A DNA stretch of 64,000 nucleotides from contig JAWHQI010000065.1 in the NCBI GenBank assembly GCA_033032865.1, positions 3,100,001 to 3,164,000 on the forward strand, written 5' to 3'. Position 1 is the first letter of the stretch, and each line of letters begins with the position of its first letter. The notes under the pieces are model-generated. The model was not told where the DNA came from and made no database searches. It saw nothing but the letters and a program-made list of their open reading frames with translations. Below are positions 31,868-41,630 of this stretch, piece by piece. Position numbers and translations under genes: made by a program. Origin of the DNA: Dactylorhiza incarnata (lineage: Eukaryota > Streptophyta > Magnoliopsida > Asparagales > Orchidaceae).

Positions 31868-32820
31868 AAATCACAATAAAAAGGCAAACGAGAAATCCAT
31901 AAATGCCGAGGCCTCTCCGAGCGAGGTCTCCCTGACTGACCTTCCTGCGCAATGGGAGACCAGTGAACTGATCGAAGAGGTCGTCAGGACCTCCTCCCTG
32001 CCAGTGTCGATTAACCATTGGAACTTTGGTCTCGGCCAAAGGCACAAGGACGAGGCAGGCGAGTACCTGCTATACTGGAACCCCGAGGTCAACAAGGCCT
32101 CCATCTCCACCCTCCTTCCCTCTTGGGTGGAGCAGGTGACAGTGAACGGACATGCATTCTCACTCTCCTTCAGGCTTTACGGCCGTGAGGATGCCTCGGT
32201 TTACAAGGCTGAGACCGCGAGGACCTTGGCGTATGAAAGCACGCGAGCCCAGCTTCGTTCCCTGGAGCTCGCCCATATGATGGGTCGGCGATGTCTTCAG
32301 CTGGAGTGCCATAACGAGGAGCTCATCATCGCCTACAAGAATTCCGCTGCCGAGATCATGAGCCTAAAAGATAGGTTGCTCGCCTCTGATGAGCCTCTCT
32401 CTGGCCACCAGGATGGAGTGGTAAGTCTTCGAGCTCTCGCTTCCATCCTCTTCTAACAACGATTCTATGGCTTACCATCTATCTTCTTTACAGGATGCCA
32501 AGACCGTCGGGGAGCTTCGTGCTCGCATCTCCAGCCTGGAAAACGAGGTTGCCATGTTGAAAACTTACAACCACGAGTTGACCTGTACCGCCATCCCACC
32601 ATCCCCTCACCGCCTGAAGGATGATCAGCGAACCAGGGAGGAAGAATGCCGCGAAGCCTCCATCACCGCGGTGCGGTACATCTTTCGAGCCATGCAGGGA
32701 GCCGGCTTGCTATCTGCCTAAGACGCTGACCTGACGATCGAGGATGTGGTCCCGGAGCTGTTCATGGCAGCCCCGCCACCAGCGGACAGCGAGGACGAGC
32801 TGTCCGTCGGTGAACATTAG
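31868..32820 (+). pseudogene. E7 antisense ORF with one intron, putative gypsy-type transposon protein C-terminus
   Basis: Runs opposite to E7 gag. Exon 1 is open from about 31868 to 32420, an intron with GT...AG (32421-32493, TCTTTACAG acceptor) follows, and exon 2 starts at 32494 in the same frame (DAKTVGELRARISSLENEV). The protein has SINHWNFGLGQRHKDEAGEY, a segment around TLLPSWVEQVTV, and a long coiled coil (RSLELAHMMGRRCLQLECHN). A TAA at 32719-32721 interrupts it; the frame continues with DADLTIEDVVPELF to TAG at 32818-32820. The acidic end looks like a natural C-terminus. It resembles the C-terminal coiled-coil part of Transposase_28-type proteins of plant Tat elements; that is by memory. 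The N-terminal part is missing. Confidence 0.62.
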
Positions 32821-33408
32821 AAAAACTTGTATTTTTACTTTCTGTATTTTTGGCTGGCGAGGACGCCGCAACATATGTAACTGACTTTAATGAAATAGAA
32901 ATGACAATTTTGCCCACCTGTTTGTTGTATTATCGCCTTCTATGTATGCTACTTTTTCCTCGCACTTATATTACTACTTTTTTGCCATTTTATTCTCCGT
33001 GCTCGCGTCCGCCTACCACGTAGTCACCCAACTTTGGCTCAGAACGCGTACTCACCATATCAGTTCTCGCCTTTTTTGTCTATCTTAAGGTCGCGTGTTT
33101 TAGGGTCAACCCTTCGAGTCTCCATCTCGCGGGGAGTGAGCCTTCACCCTTTTGACTTCGGCGAGCGAGATCCCTACATGGCCTCTCACCCTATTCCCAG
33201 GGATTTTGAGTGATCCTTTTCACTCCCCTCTTACACTATCCAGTGTTCGGCCTGCCTGTCCGAGATGGTCACTGCTCTTCCCCTTCTATATTTTTGCAAG
33301 GGCCCTGTCTTGCAGGAAGCCTTCTGCCCCTAGCACGCGGGGTGAGCTCTCTCCCTCTTCCTTTGTCGTGCGAGGTCATCCTTTCTCACCGAGCGAGATG
33401 ACCCTTTT
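32821..33408 (+). other. Non-coding, 3' flank of the antisense ORF
   Basis: T-rich stretch with an AATGAAATAG polyadenylation-like signal near 32890, then CT-rich sequence up to the tandem array. I see no gene. Confidence 0.5.
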
Positions 33409-34965
33409 CTGGTAACCCTGCCAGCCTCTCTAGAGATCAACATGACCCACCGTCTATGAGAGCCCGACAGCGGAATCAATCTGGGGCATTCCAGCACCAA
33501 AGAACTTGTTAACCTGCCAGCCTCTCCAGAGATCAACCTGACCCACCGTCTATGAGAGCCCGACAGCGGAATCGATCTGGGGCATTCCAGCACCAAAGAA
33601 CTTGTAACCCTGTCAACCTCTCCAGAGATCAACATGACCACCGTCTATGAGAGCCCGGAAGCGGAATTGATCTGGGGCATTCCAACACCAAAGAACTTAT
33701 TAACCTGCCAGCCTCTTCAGAGATCAACCTGACCCACCGTCTATGAGAGCCCGACAGCGGAATCGATCTGGGGCATTCCAGCATCAAAGAACTTGTAACC
33801 CTGCCAGCATCTCCAGAGATCAACCTGACCCACCGTCTATGAGAGCCCGACAGCGGAATCGATCTAGGGCATTCCAGCACCAAAGAACTTGTAACCCTGC
33901 CAGCCTCTCCAGAGATCAACCCGACCCACCGTCTATGAGAGCCCGGCAGCAGAATCGATCTGGGGCATTCCAGCACCGAAGAACTTGTAACCCTGCTAGC
34001 CTCTCCAGAGATCAACCTGACCCACCATCTATGAGATCCTGACAGCGGAATCGATCTGGGGCATTCCAACACCAAAGAACTTGTAGCCCTGCCAGCCTCT
34101 CCAGAGATCAACCTGACCCACCATCTATGAGAGCCCGGAAGCAGAATAGATCTGGGGCATTCCAGCACCAAAGAACTTGTAACCCTGCCAGCCTCTCCAG
34201 AGATCAACCTGACCCACCGTCTATGAGAGCCCGGCAGCGAAATCGATCTGGGGCATTCCAGCACCAAAGAACTTGTAACCCTGCCAGCCTCTCCAGAGAT
34301 CAACCTGACCCACAGTCTATGAGAGCCTGTCAGCGGAATCGATCTGGGGCATTCCAGCACCGAAGAACTTGTAACCCTGCCAGCCTCTCTAGAGATTAAC
34401 CTGACCCACCGTCTATGAGAGCCCGACAGCGGAATCGATCTGGGGCATTCCAGCACCAAAGAACTTGTAACCCTGTCAGCCTCTCCAGAGATCAACCTGA
34501 CCTACCGTCTATGAGAGCCCGACAGCGGAATCGATCTGGGGCATTCCAGCACCAAAGAACTTGTAACCATGCCAGCCTCTCCAGAGATTAACCTGGCCCA
34601 CCGTCTATGAGAGCCCATCAGCGGAATCGATCTAGGGCATTCTAGAACCAAAGAACTTGTAACCCTGCCAGCCTCTCCAGAGATCAACCTGACCCACCGT
34701 CTATGAGATCCCGTCAGCAGTATCGATCTGGGGCATTCCAGCACCAAAGAACTTGTAACCCTGCCAGCCTCTCCATAGATCAACCTGACCCACCATCTAT
34801 GAGAGCCCGACAGCGGAATCGATCTGGGGCATTCTAGCACCAAAGAACTTGTAACCATGCTCAGAAGTGAGCATACCGGAAGAATTAGCGTGCACGTGGG
34901 GCATTCTAGCACCAAAGAACTGTGAATCGATCTGGGGCATCCACTATAACAAAACGGCAATTCCT
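33409..34965 (-). repeat. 96-bp tandem repeat array in E7
   Basis: About 16 copies of a 96-bp unit containing GATCAACCTGACCCACCGTC and CTGGGGCATTCCAGCACC; consecutive copies start 96 bp apart (for example 33435 and 33531). Because 96 is a multiple of three, long frames stay open on both strands (for example minus 34495-33629, repeating LVLECPRSIPLSGSHRRW). The last copies are truncated and contain a piece like the E3 interior (34856-34890). Confidence 0.93.
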
Positions 34966-34984
34966 AGACTGCCCCCCCCCCCAG

Positions 34985-35832
34985 GACTACATGGAGTCTC
35001 ACTCCCCCCTCTACCTCCTTCCTCTCCTAGGAGAATCTGAACAACGGGCCATCTGAGTCCAACACCCTTCGTGCCTTCACCTGCATCTCATCAAACGCCT
35101 TCTTAAAGATAACGTTGACCGAGCTCCCGTTATCCACGAGGATCCGAGAAACGGTGAAGTTCTCGATCGCTGTCTGAATGACCAGCGCATCGCAGAACGG
35201 GTCTTCATGACCCGAATATCCTTCTGAGTGAATAAGATCTTCTATGCTGGGGGTGGGGTTAGGGATGTCGAAGCTATGCTACGACGGTACATGGTATGGA
35301 AGCTGGCCTTGCGGGTCGCCTCAATCCCTACCCCCCCCCCCCTCATGGATCACCCCGATCCCCCCTCGGTCCCCCACATTGGCCCGGTCTTTGCACCTCT
35401 CGTCCTCCTCGTCCTGAGACAGGAACTCCTTGATCCTCACCGTCTACTTCTCCCGCGGCGTCGGTTCCCTGGCTCCCTTCATCTCTAGAAATTCTGGGTA
35501 GGTGGTCGTTGCGTGACACTCCTCATCATGGAAGTCACAATAAGGCAACGCCACCTACCTCCTCTCGGCCTCCGCCCCCTATTCCCCCTTCTTCTTCCTG
35601 CTCCCACTACTGCTCCTGCCACTTCTCTCCTTCCTATTCCTCCTATTCCTCGAATGATTGTCATGGCCTGCTGAGGCGGGGGAGACATCTGCCTCGGACC
35701 TTTCCTCCATCCCAACTGGCGGGGTCTTCCCTGACCCCCATGGAAGTTACCCCCTCCCGGGGCGTAACCCCTCCCTTGAACCTGTGCTCCTCCTCCTTGA
35801 TGCCTCCACCCCACCTCCGGGGCCCTGGGCTC
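34985..35832 (-). pseudogene. E7 gag end and aspartic protease
   Basis: After gag comes a Gly/Arg/Gln-rich region and a CDFHDEECHATTT motif (zinc-binding-like, about 35540-35500). Further along (35150-35100) the minus strand encodes SRILVDNGSSVNVIFKKAF, the retropepsin active-site region with DNG replacing DTG/DSG. Frameshifts are frequent and no single ORF covers it. It ends at a C tract and the tandem array. Confidence 0.72.
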
Positions 35833-36866
35833 TTATCTTCTCCACACTTCCTGTTGCTTGACTTCCGGCTCACTGAGCTTTGCTAGCCTCTTAGTGAGCT
35901 CTGGATTAGCCTCCTCTCCCTCTATCTCCTCTGCCACCCTCTCTATCAACTCCTCGTAGGAGACGGGGGCCTTCCTCTTCAAGCTCATCTTCAAAAAACT
36001 CTTCCTCAGCCCTACCGTGAAGGCGAGCTGGAGGGCAAACCCTGGCATCTTCTGGGTAAGCAGAACCTTCTCCTGGAATCTGTCCGCATAGCGGGCCAGT
36101 GACTCCCCCGGTTCTTGCTTGACCTTGAAGAGCGACTCGGCATCCCTCTTCCTTTTCTTCGAAGTCAAGAAACGCAACAAGAAGCCTCGACGCAAGTCCT
36201 CAAACTGGTAGATCGACCCGGCTGGGAGTTGATGGAACCAGTCCCTAGCCTTCTCCTTTAGAGTGACGGCGAAGAGCCAACACTTGAAAGCATCTGACAT
36301 CGGGCGGATGGAGACCGAGTCCTCGAACGACTGCAAGTGCTGGACAGGGTCATCCTTTCCGTAGTAGTAGACCCTATCCCACTCCCTGAGCCCTTCTGGG
36401 ACTGGTGCGGAAAGCACCAGCTCGCAAAAAGGACTGCTCCCGCTCGCGGTCCTCTCCTGCTCGACTTGTCCCACCACTTCTCTCGCAGGACTCGAGCTCA
36501 CCAGAGCCGCGCTTGCTGGGGCCACGCTTGTCAGGGATGCACTCGCCGGAACAGCGCTCGTTGGAACTGCGCTCGCCGGGACTGGACCTGCCGGTGTGGC
36601 GTTCGCTGGGCTGGCAAAGAGCTCTCGCCTGAAGATATCTCGCCCTGCTCCTGCTACCTCCTTCCCTGCCCTTCCGCCCGGGGCACACTCGTCGACCCCA
36701 GAGGGGGGAGCAACTGAGGTGCTGGGGTCGCGAACTCGCTTCGCACCAAGGTGAAGGCGAGATCGATGCTCTCGAGGACCTCTCTCTTAAAGTCCGCGAA
36801 CATCCCCAATGTCACTGTCGGCTGCAAGCCGCTAAACTCATCGCCCTGCTCTTCATCTCCCGCCAT
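35833..36866 (-). pseudogene. E7 gag
   Basis: The N-terminal piece starts MAGDEEQGDEFSGLQPTV at 36866 and shifts frame near 36660. The main piece (36525-35833) is a clear retrotransposon gag domain: EWDRVYYYGKDDPVQHLQSF, KARDWFHQLPAGSIYQFEDL, FLTSKKRKRDAESLFKVKQE and YADRFQEKVLLTQKMPGFAL. The W..LP and RF..QF-like spacing is typical of Gypsy gag. One frameshift near the start and a stop at 35833 break it. Confidence 0.85.
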
Positions 36867-36904
36867 GTTGCTTCCTTGAAACTTTCTTGCACAAGTTGTT
36901 GTCC

Positions 36905-36919
36905 ATGCTCACCGCACCA
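36905..36919 (-). other. E7 primer-binding site (tRNA-Phe type)
   Basis: Minus strand TGGTGCGGTGAGCAT; one change from the E5 site at base 14. Confidence 0.7.
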
Positions 36920-36923
36920 AAAA

Positions 36924-37641
36924 TGTTGGAATCGGGATTCGGTCCAACGAGGAGTTCGGACCCCAAAGATGGGTGCAACCCACACTTACTGATCCCTCGA
37001 AACATCCTGACCGAAGACTAGGAACTAAGACCCTTGGCGACAGTGTGGAGGTCCCACCACACACCCCGAAGATCGTAGAGCGCTTCCCCTCCTAAGCCAA
37101 GAACTGAAGCTGGGCACCTTGGAGAGCTTTGAGAGCTAACCAAAGATGACCTGAGGAGAGAGAAGCCAAGAAGAAGTCCCCTCCAAAGGTGCCCTTAGGG
37201 TCCATTTATAGATTTTCTGAACTGATCTGCTAATAGCGGGGTTCCGCCTTTTGGTTTTACTAAACGCACCCCAAATTGGCCTGCTAACAGCCAAACTCCG
37301 CTATTTTGAAGGGCTGCTGGCAGCCCACCAAGGGCAGAAGGGTAATTTCACCTCCTTAGCCCCTGGGCAAGTGGCCTGCAAGAGCTCCACTCCTGGCACT
37401 CCTCGCAAGTCTCCCAGTGAGTACCGCCCGCGAACCCTCCTTAGGCGAGCGGCCCATGAAGGCTATGCTCTCCTACCTTCTGGCGACCACCAACCAAGTC
37501 CAAGCCTTACCAGCTCCTCTGCGAGGTCACCCTGGTTCGCCTCCCTCAGCTCTCGCGACTTCTTAGTGGCGAGATGACTATTTCCAGCCTAGGTCACACA
37601 TCTTCGAGCCTTACCCCCTTGGGCGAACACGGGGTTATACA
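36924..37641 (-). repeat. E7 5' LTR (718 bp)
   Basis: Plus strand TGTTGGAATCGGG to GGGTTATACA, next to the PBS. TATA-like CTATAAATGG on the minus strand at 37202-37211. Confidence 0.92.
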
Positions 37642-37646
37642 CTGCT
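37642..37646. repeat. E7 target-site duplication, right copy
   Basis: CTGCT, identical to 25727-25731. Confidence 0.9.
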
Positions 37647-38570
37647 GCTCCTACTTCTTTGTTCTTGTGGGCATTCAGGAGCAATGTGCCCTGGTTTGTT
37701 GCAAGTGAAGCAGATAATCTCCTTCTTTGGAGTTTTATCATATCTGGGCCTTGAGCCCCTTTCTCTTCTACTTGAATCTTCTGTCTTGACCCATTTCTTG
37801 AATCTCCTTGCTAGGAGACTGAACATTTCATCTTCAGGAGTGGAGGGCTCTCCTTCAGTAGCTTTCAGAGCAAGGCTCCTTTGGATAGGAGCTGGAGTTG
37901 TCTCCCTTTCCTCTTATTCAGCCCTGTTTTTCAAAAGCATCTCATATGACTTAAGATTTCCTTGCAAAGCCTTAGTTGAGATTTCTCCGTGGCATTTGGA
38001 CACTCTGATTGCCTAGATCCATGAATCCCATGAGCTAGGGAAGCACATGAGGATTTTATCATTAATTTTAGTCAAGGATATCTCCTTGTCCAAGCCTCTG
38101 AGCTCATTAATGATAATGTTGAATCTGTCATACATATCAGCAATTATTTCTTCAGCTTTCTTCTGAAAGTTCTCATACTGGGATATAAGAAGGGACTTCC
38201 TTTCCTTTCTTTCATCAGCACTTCCTTCTACAAGTCTGGAAAGTGACTCCCAGATTTCTTTAGCTGATTGACAATTAGCAACTTTCTGGAAAATGTCATC
38301 TGACATTGTGGAGACCAGAATATTCATAGCTTTGGCATCACATGCCTTTTGCTTTTTCTCTGTTTCAGTCCACTCTACCCTGGGCACAGGTTCCTGAGTT
38401 GAATTCTCACTGACATCTTTCTTCTATGGAGTTGGTGGACCTGAAATAATGACATCAAAGATGTCTTCATCAATAGAGTTCAAGTAAAGTTTTATTCTGG
38501 CCTTTCAGAGTGTAACCTTATTCAGGTTACACACTGGAGGTCTTGTTTAGGCATAATCCTTAGAACTCAT
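37647..38570 (-). pseudogene. E8 ORF1 (gag), N-terminal part right of E7
   Basis: The ATG at 38570 is followed by MSSKDYA and a TAA at codon 8 (CAA in E10). The Copia gag (UBN2-type) domain is clear from 38387: KQKACDAKAMNILVSTMSDD, EIWESLSRLVEGSADERKER, SLLISQYENFQKKAEEI. It is followed by FSLLARRFKKWVK and a CCHC knuckle (CFTCNKPGHIAPEC) at about 37730-37690. It ends at the CTGCT duplication of E7. Gag would form the particle and package RNA; this copy is broken. Confidence 0.85.
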
Positions 38571-38649
38571 TTTCTTTATAAAATATATTTGAAAAAAAAA
38601 TAAGAGTAGGAGGCCTTTTTGATCAAGGTGTTAACCTCTTAATGATCAA

Positions 38650-38665
38650 CCTCCCTCTGATATCA
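38650..38665 (-). other. E8 primer-binding site (tRNA-Met type)
   Basis: Minus strand TGATATCAGAGGGAGG, two bases from the LTR. One change (A for G) from the TGGTATCAG consensus found in E10 and E11. Confidence 0.8.
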
Positions 38666-38667
38666 AT

Positions 38668-40345
38668 TGAAAGTGCATGGTGTGCCTCTGAGAATCCTCT
38701 AGGGGGGGGTGAATAGAGATTTAAATATTTTTTCTATCATAATTGTACAGACAATAAAACTTACTAAGGTGTTATGCACTCAAACCAAAACCACAGGCAG
38801 AATAAATGAAATAATGATTGCTGAAAGTAAATGTTGAGAAAGTAAATGGGACAGCACAGAAAAGCACAACACAGACACAAGGAATTTTATAGAGGTTCCC
38901 CAAAATATGGGTACTCCTCTCTTCTACCACGTGGTAAGAATGCACCACATGTGCCTGAGTCTTTTGATAAGGAGACTCTTAGAACCAAAGATCTTTTGAT
39001 AAGGAGATCTTGAACCACATATCTTTTAATAAGGAGATCTTGAACCACAGATCTTTTGATAAGGAGATCTTGAACCACTGAATCCTTTGGAAGAGGGATT
39101 CTTAATACTCTTTTACAGTTGAGAAAAAGGTGAAGGAAAGAAGGAAGAAGTAATGAGAAGAATTCTGCTATCAGAATTCTGATGAAGCCTTCTGCTTCAA
39201 TTTTCTCTTTTATGGATCTGCTAAAGATGAACCTCTGCTTTTGATAGAGATGATATGCAGAGGTTATGAGCTTCAGATCCTATCTCTTTCTTCTATTGAA
39301 ATCTGGTTGTTGTATGATATTTGATGAAGAGCAGCCTTCTGTTTTTCACTGTACTGAGAGAGAGTTCTTGGTGTTAACGGTCTTTTGGGGTTCAGGAGGA
39401 AGAAGAAGAAGTAGAACCCTAATCGACAAAATATAGAATATGTGTTGAATTGTATGATGTCTTCTCTCTAATCTTCTTATTTATTGTCCATCCTTTAATT
39501 TGAATTTGTTTCCTCTTTAAGAGTGTGCTGAAAATGTATTTGCCTGGACAATTTCTCTTCCTTTCCTCATTTGTTCTCGACCTGTCTGCCAACTGTCTTG
39601 ATCCTTTCCAAGAAAGCTTTTGTAGTCTTCTTTATTGCTCCTTTCTATTCTTGGCAATAAATGAGCCATTGTAGAACGGTCTTCAGTATTGTGGGCCTTG
39701 AGAGAGAGTTCCAAAATTACAGCTGAAAAGGTTTCCTTTTCAGACTGTATTCGAAGTTGCGTCGATTTCTCTTTCTCTCTTATCGATGCACCTTCGAGTT
39801 CTTGTAAAAGAAGCTTCGAATTCATTCTTGCTCTGATTGAACTCTGTTGTCTTCATTGCGTCGATTATTATCGACATAACCATCTAGTGGAAGGCTTGGC
39901 TCTGAACTTCATCATCTATGTCAAATTATAGTCGACGTTGCGTCGACTTCAGATGGCTTTGACAGATTCTTTCTTCTGCGTTGAGTTGAAGTCAAAGTTG
40001 CGTCGACTTATAGTGATACTTCGATATGTCCATTTCCTCTACGTCGACATACTTTCAACGTTGCGTCGACTTGATCTACTTCGATAGAAAGTTGAGTTGC
40101 TTGGACTTCTAGTCTAAGTTGCATCGACATGAATTCGATGTTGCATCGATTTCTATTCAACGCAATTGTTGACTTAACCCAAATTCTGCTTGTCTTGATC
40201 TGGTCTTGTCACCCTAAGTTGAGTGAGATATCCTAAGACATCTAATGACCTTATTACCCTCACTATACAATGAGTAATTAAAACCTAAGAGATAAAACCA
40301 CTTTAGATAAATTGTTAAGTTAAATCTAAGTAGTTTTTCCCAACA
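38668..40345 (-). repeat. E8 5' LTR (1678 bp)
   Basis: Plus strand TGAAAGTGCATGG to TTTTTCCCAACA; partner of 20230-21916. A G run (38701-38709) lies in the context CTCTA(G)nTGAATA, the complement of the TATTCAC(C)n motif seen in other LTRs here. Confidence 0.92.
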
Positions 40346-40446
40346 CCTCGCCCTCGGGACTCACTCGCCGCGAGTCGGCGAGCCTCTACCCGATTCGCAT
40401 ATGCCTGATTCTCCATTTTACCCTTCGGCAAACACGGGGTTGTCCA
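40346..40446 (-). repeat. E5 5' LTR, outer part beyond E8
   Basis: Continues the E5 LTR (CTCGCCGCGAG, then AACACGGGGTTGTCCA) and ends at CA 40446, the same end motif as the E7 LTRs (CACGGGGTTATACA). Confidence 0.8.
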
Positions 40447-40963
40447 GTTTCACTTAGCTTCGTTGCAATCTTTCAACACTAGAAGTTTGTGAGTCTTGAA
40501 GGAATAGTCCATCTTAAGAATGTAGATTGTTAACGCCAAGTTTTGATTGCTACAAACTTCACTAGCGGAATAAGAGAAGATAGCATTTCAAGGATGATTA
40601 TATATTGTCTAGATTGCTCCAAGGCTAAGAGGATAAGTAAACAAGGAGAGTAGTGAACTAACTCTTTGGGGTATACATGGATGTTTGCCAGGTTATATAT
40701 ATATATATGCAATTTTCGTAATCAAGAAAGTCGGTGTAAGGTGTTAGGAATTTTCTCAGACTTTTGAGTTAATTGAAGGAGATAACTACTTAATACACAA
40801 CCTAAGGAGCGGTTGTGTTTTACTTAATGCAAAGTGCGATGTAATTTGTTTACAAATTTACAAGGAACATGTGCAAATTTGCCCTCAAAGGATCTAAATT
40901 TGAAGCATCATACAATTAAGGGTAGGTGTTGTATAATCTCCTTGACAAAGAAAATTTTTAAAT
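40447..40963. other. Unassigned sequence between E5 and E9
   Basis: AT-rich, with a short TA repeat (40693-40708). It continues at 46484 beyond E9. I see no gene or element signature. Confidence 0.5.
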
Positions 40964-40968
40964 GCCAT
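40964..40968. repeat. E9 target-site duplication, left copy
   Basis: GCCAT, identical to 46479-46483. Confidence 0.92.
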
Positions 40969-41630
40969 TGTGAGAATTTGAAAATAACAGGAATTTTTAT
41001 TTCCAAAAAACTAAGTATTACAAGAGTATTGTCTCCTTTATATAGACTAGGAGGGAAACAGTAAAATACAAATATACGATGTGGGACTAAATACAAATAC
41101 ACAATACTCAAGAGAGCTGGGCGGTCAGGGCGATCAACAATATTGAGACCGCAGCGACCTCTGCGATCTGGAGTGAGATTCGGCGGTCACACGACAGGAG
41201 AAAGGTCGTGTGACAGAGGAGACCATCGGACGGTTAGATCGTTGTGGCGAACATTCCCCCATAATAGAGAGACCGGGAGGGCCAGACCGCTTCTCTTCTT
41301 AAGACGCGCTCTGGTATATCCGAGATAAATTGGCAGTCTGGAGCATGGAGACCGCTGAGACCGCTGGCTCTAGATCGCTTGGAGAGACGGAATGATGCTG
41401 ACCTTTATGAGACGCGATCTCGCATGCTTGAGGAGAACAGGCGGTCTGATTCTGGGAGACCGCACAGACTGCGGCTATCAAACAGTTGTCTGATAGGGCT
41501 GGAGATCGCCGACCTTTATCTTGCACAATCTCGCATATCTGAGGAGCATCAGTCTGATTCTGAGAGACCGCACCGACCGCTGGCTTCAGATCGCGCGGCT
41601 TCAAACCTTCGAGACCGCTTGGGTTCAACA
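40969..41630 (-). repeat. E9 3' LTR (662 bp)
   Basis: Plus strand TGTGAGAATTTG to GGGTTCAACA. Minus-strand TATA (CTATATAAAGG) at 41035-41046. Upstream lies a region rich in GCGGTCT/AGACCGC, including a hairpin with 7-bp arms at 41441-41463. The pol ORF runs into this LTR. Confidence 0.93.
41035..41046 (-). promoter_or_regulatory. E9 3' LTR TATA box
   Basis: Minus strand TCTATATAAAGG; the same motif is at 45891-45903 in the 5' LTR. Confidence 0.6.

Larger units (their letters stand above)
25732..37641 (-). mobile_element. E7: Tat-type Ty3/Gypsy retrotransposon, internally rearranged, complete ends
   Basis: LTRs 25732-26450 and 36924-37641 with exact CTGCT duplications outside. Minus strand order: 5' LTR, tRNA-Phe-type PBS, gag, protease, a 96-bp tandem array, an ORF in antisense (plus strand), an LTR-like fragment, E6, then the 3' LTR. 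RT, RNase H and integrase are absent. Antisense extra ORFs and variable tandem arrays 3' of the coding region are known in Tat elements. It inserted in the gag of E8. Confidence 0.9.
20230..40345 (-). mobile_element. E8: pol-less Copia-like retrotransposon with gag and ORF2, interrupted by E7
   Basis: LTRs 20230-21916 and 38668-40345, tRNA-Met PBS, polypurine tract, and two genes. Without E7 it is about 8.2 kb. ORF1 is a Copia-type gag that stops just before where protease would start. ORF2 is a second long protein behind a splice-acceptor-like site. No protease, integrase, RT or RNase H is present. Flanks CCTCA (20225-20229) and CCTCG (40346-40350) look like a target duplication with one change. 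E10 is a second copy on the plus strand. Confidence 0.88.
18541..40446 (-). mobile_element. E5: Tat-type Ty3/Gypsy remnant, oldest visible layer
   Basis: Visible parts are an integrase fragment (18546-19537), a tRNA-Phe-type PBS (19538-19553), and a 5' LTR split by E8 into 19558-20229 and 40346-40446. Its left part is cut by E2. Gag, protease and RT are missing between PBS and integrase. The LTR is related to those of E7. Expected target duplicate at the right end: GTTTC, 40447-40451. Confidence 0.8.

Noticed and set aside
32004..32721. Host coiled-coil gene with intron
   Set aside because: It lies between the exact target duplications of E7, and an antisense ORF is known in such elements. 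A captured host exon cannot be fully excluded.
33743..34399. Arg/Gln-rich plus-strand repeat protein and minus-strand 288-codon protein
   Set aside because: Both follow from a 96-bp tandem unit that is a multiple of three; open frames on both strands are expected without coding.
33409..34965. CRISPR-like array
   Set aside because: The 96-bp units are contiguous and wholly repetitive with no unique spacers, in a plant transposon.
35509..35886. 125-codon Pro/Ser-rich plus-strand ORF
   Set aside because: Antisense of the Gly/Arg-rich gag end of E7.
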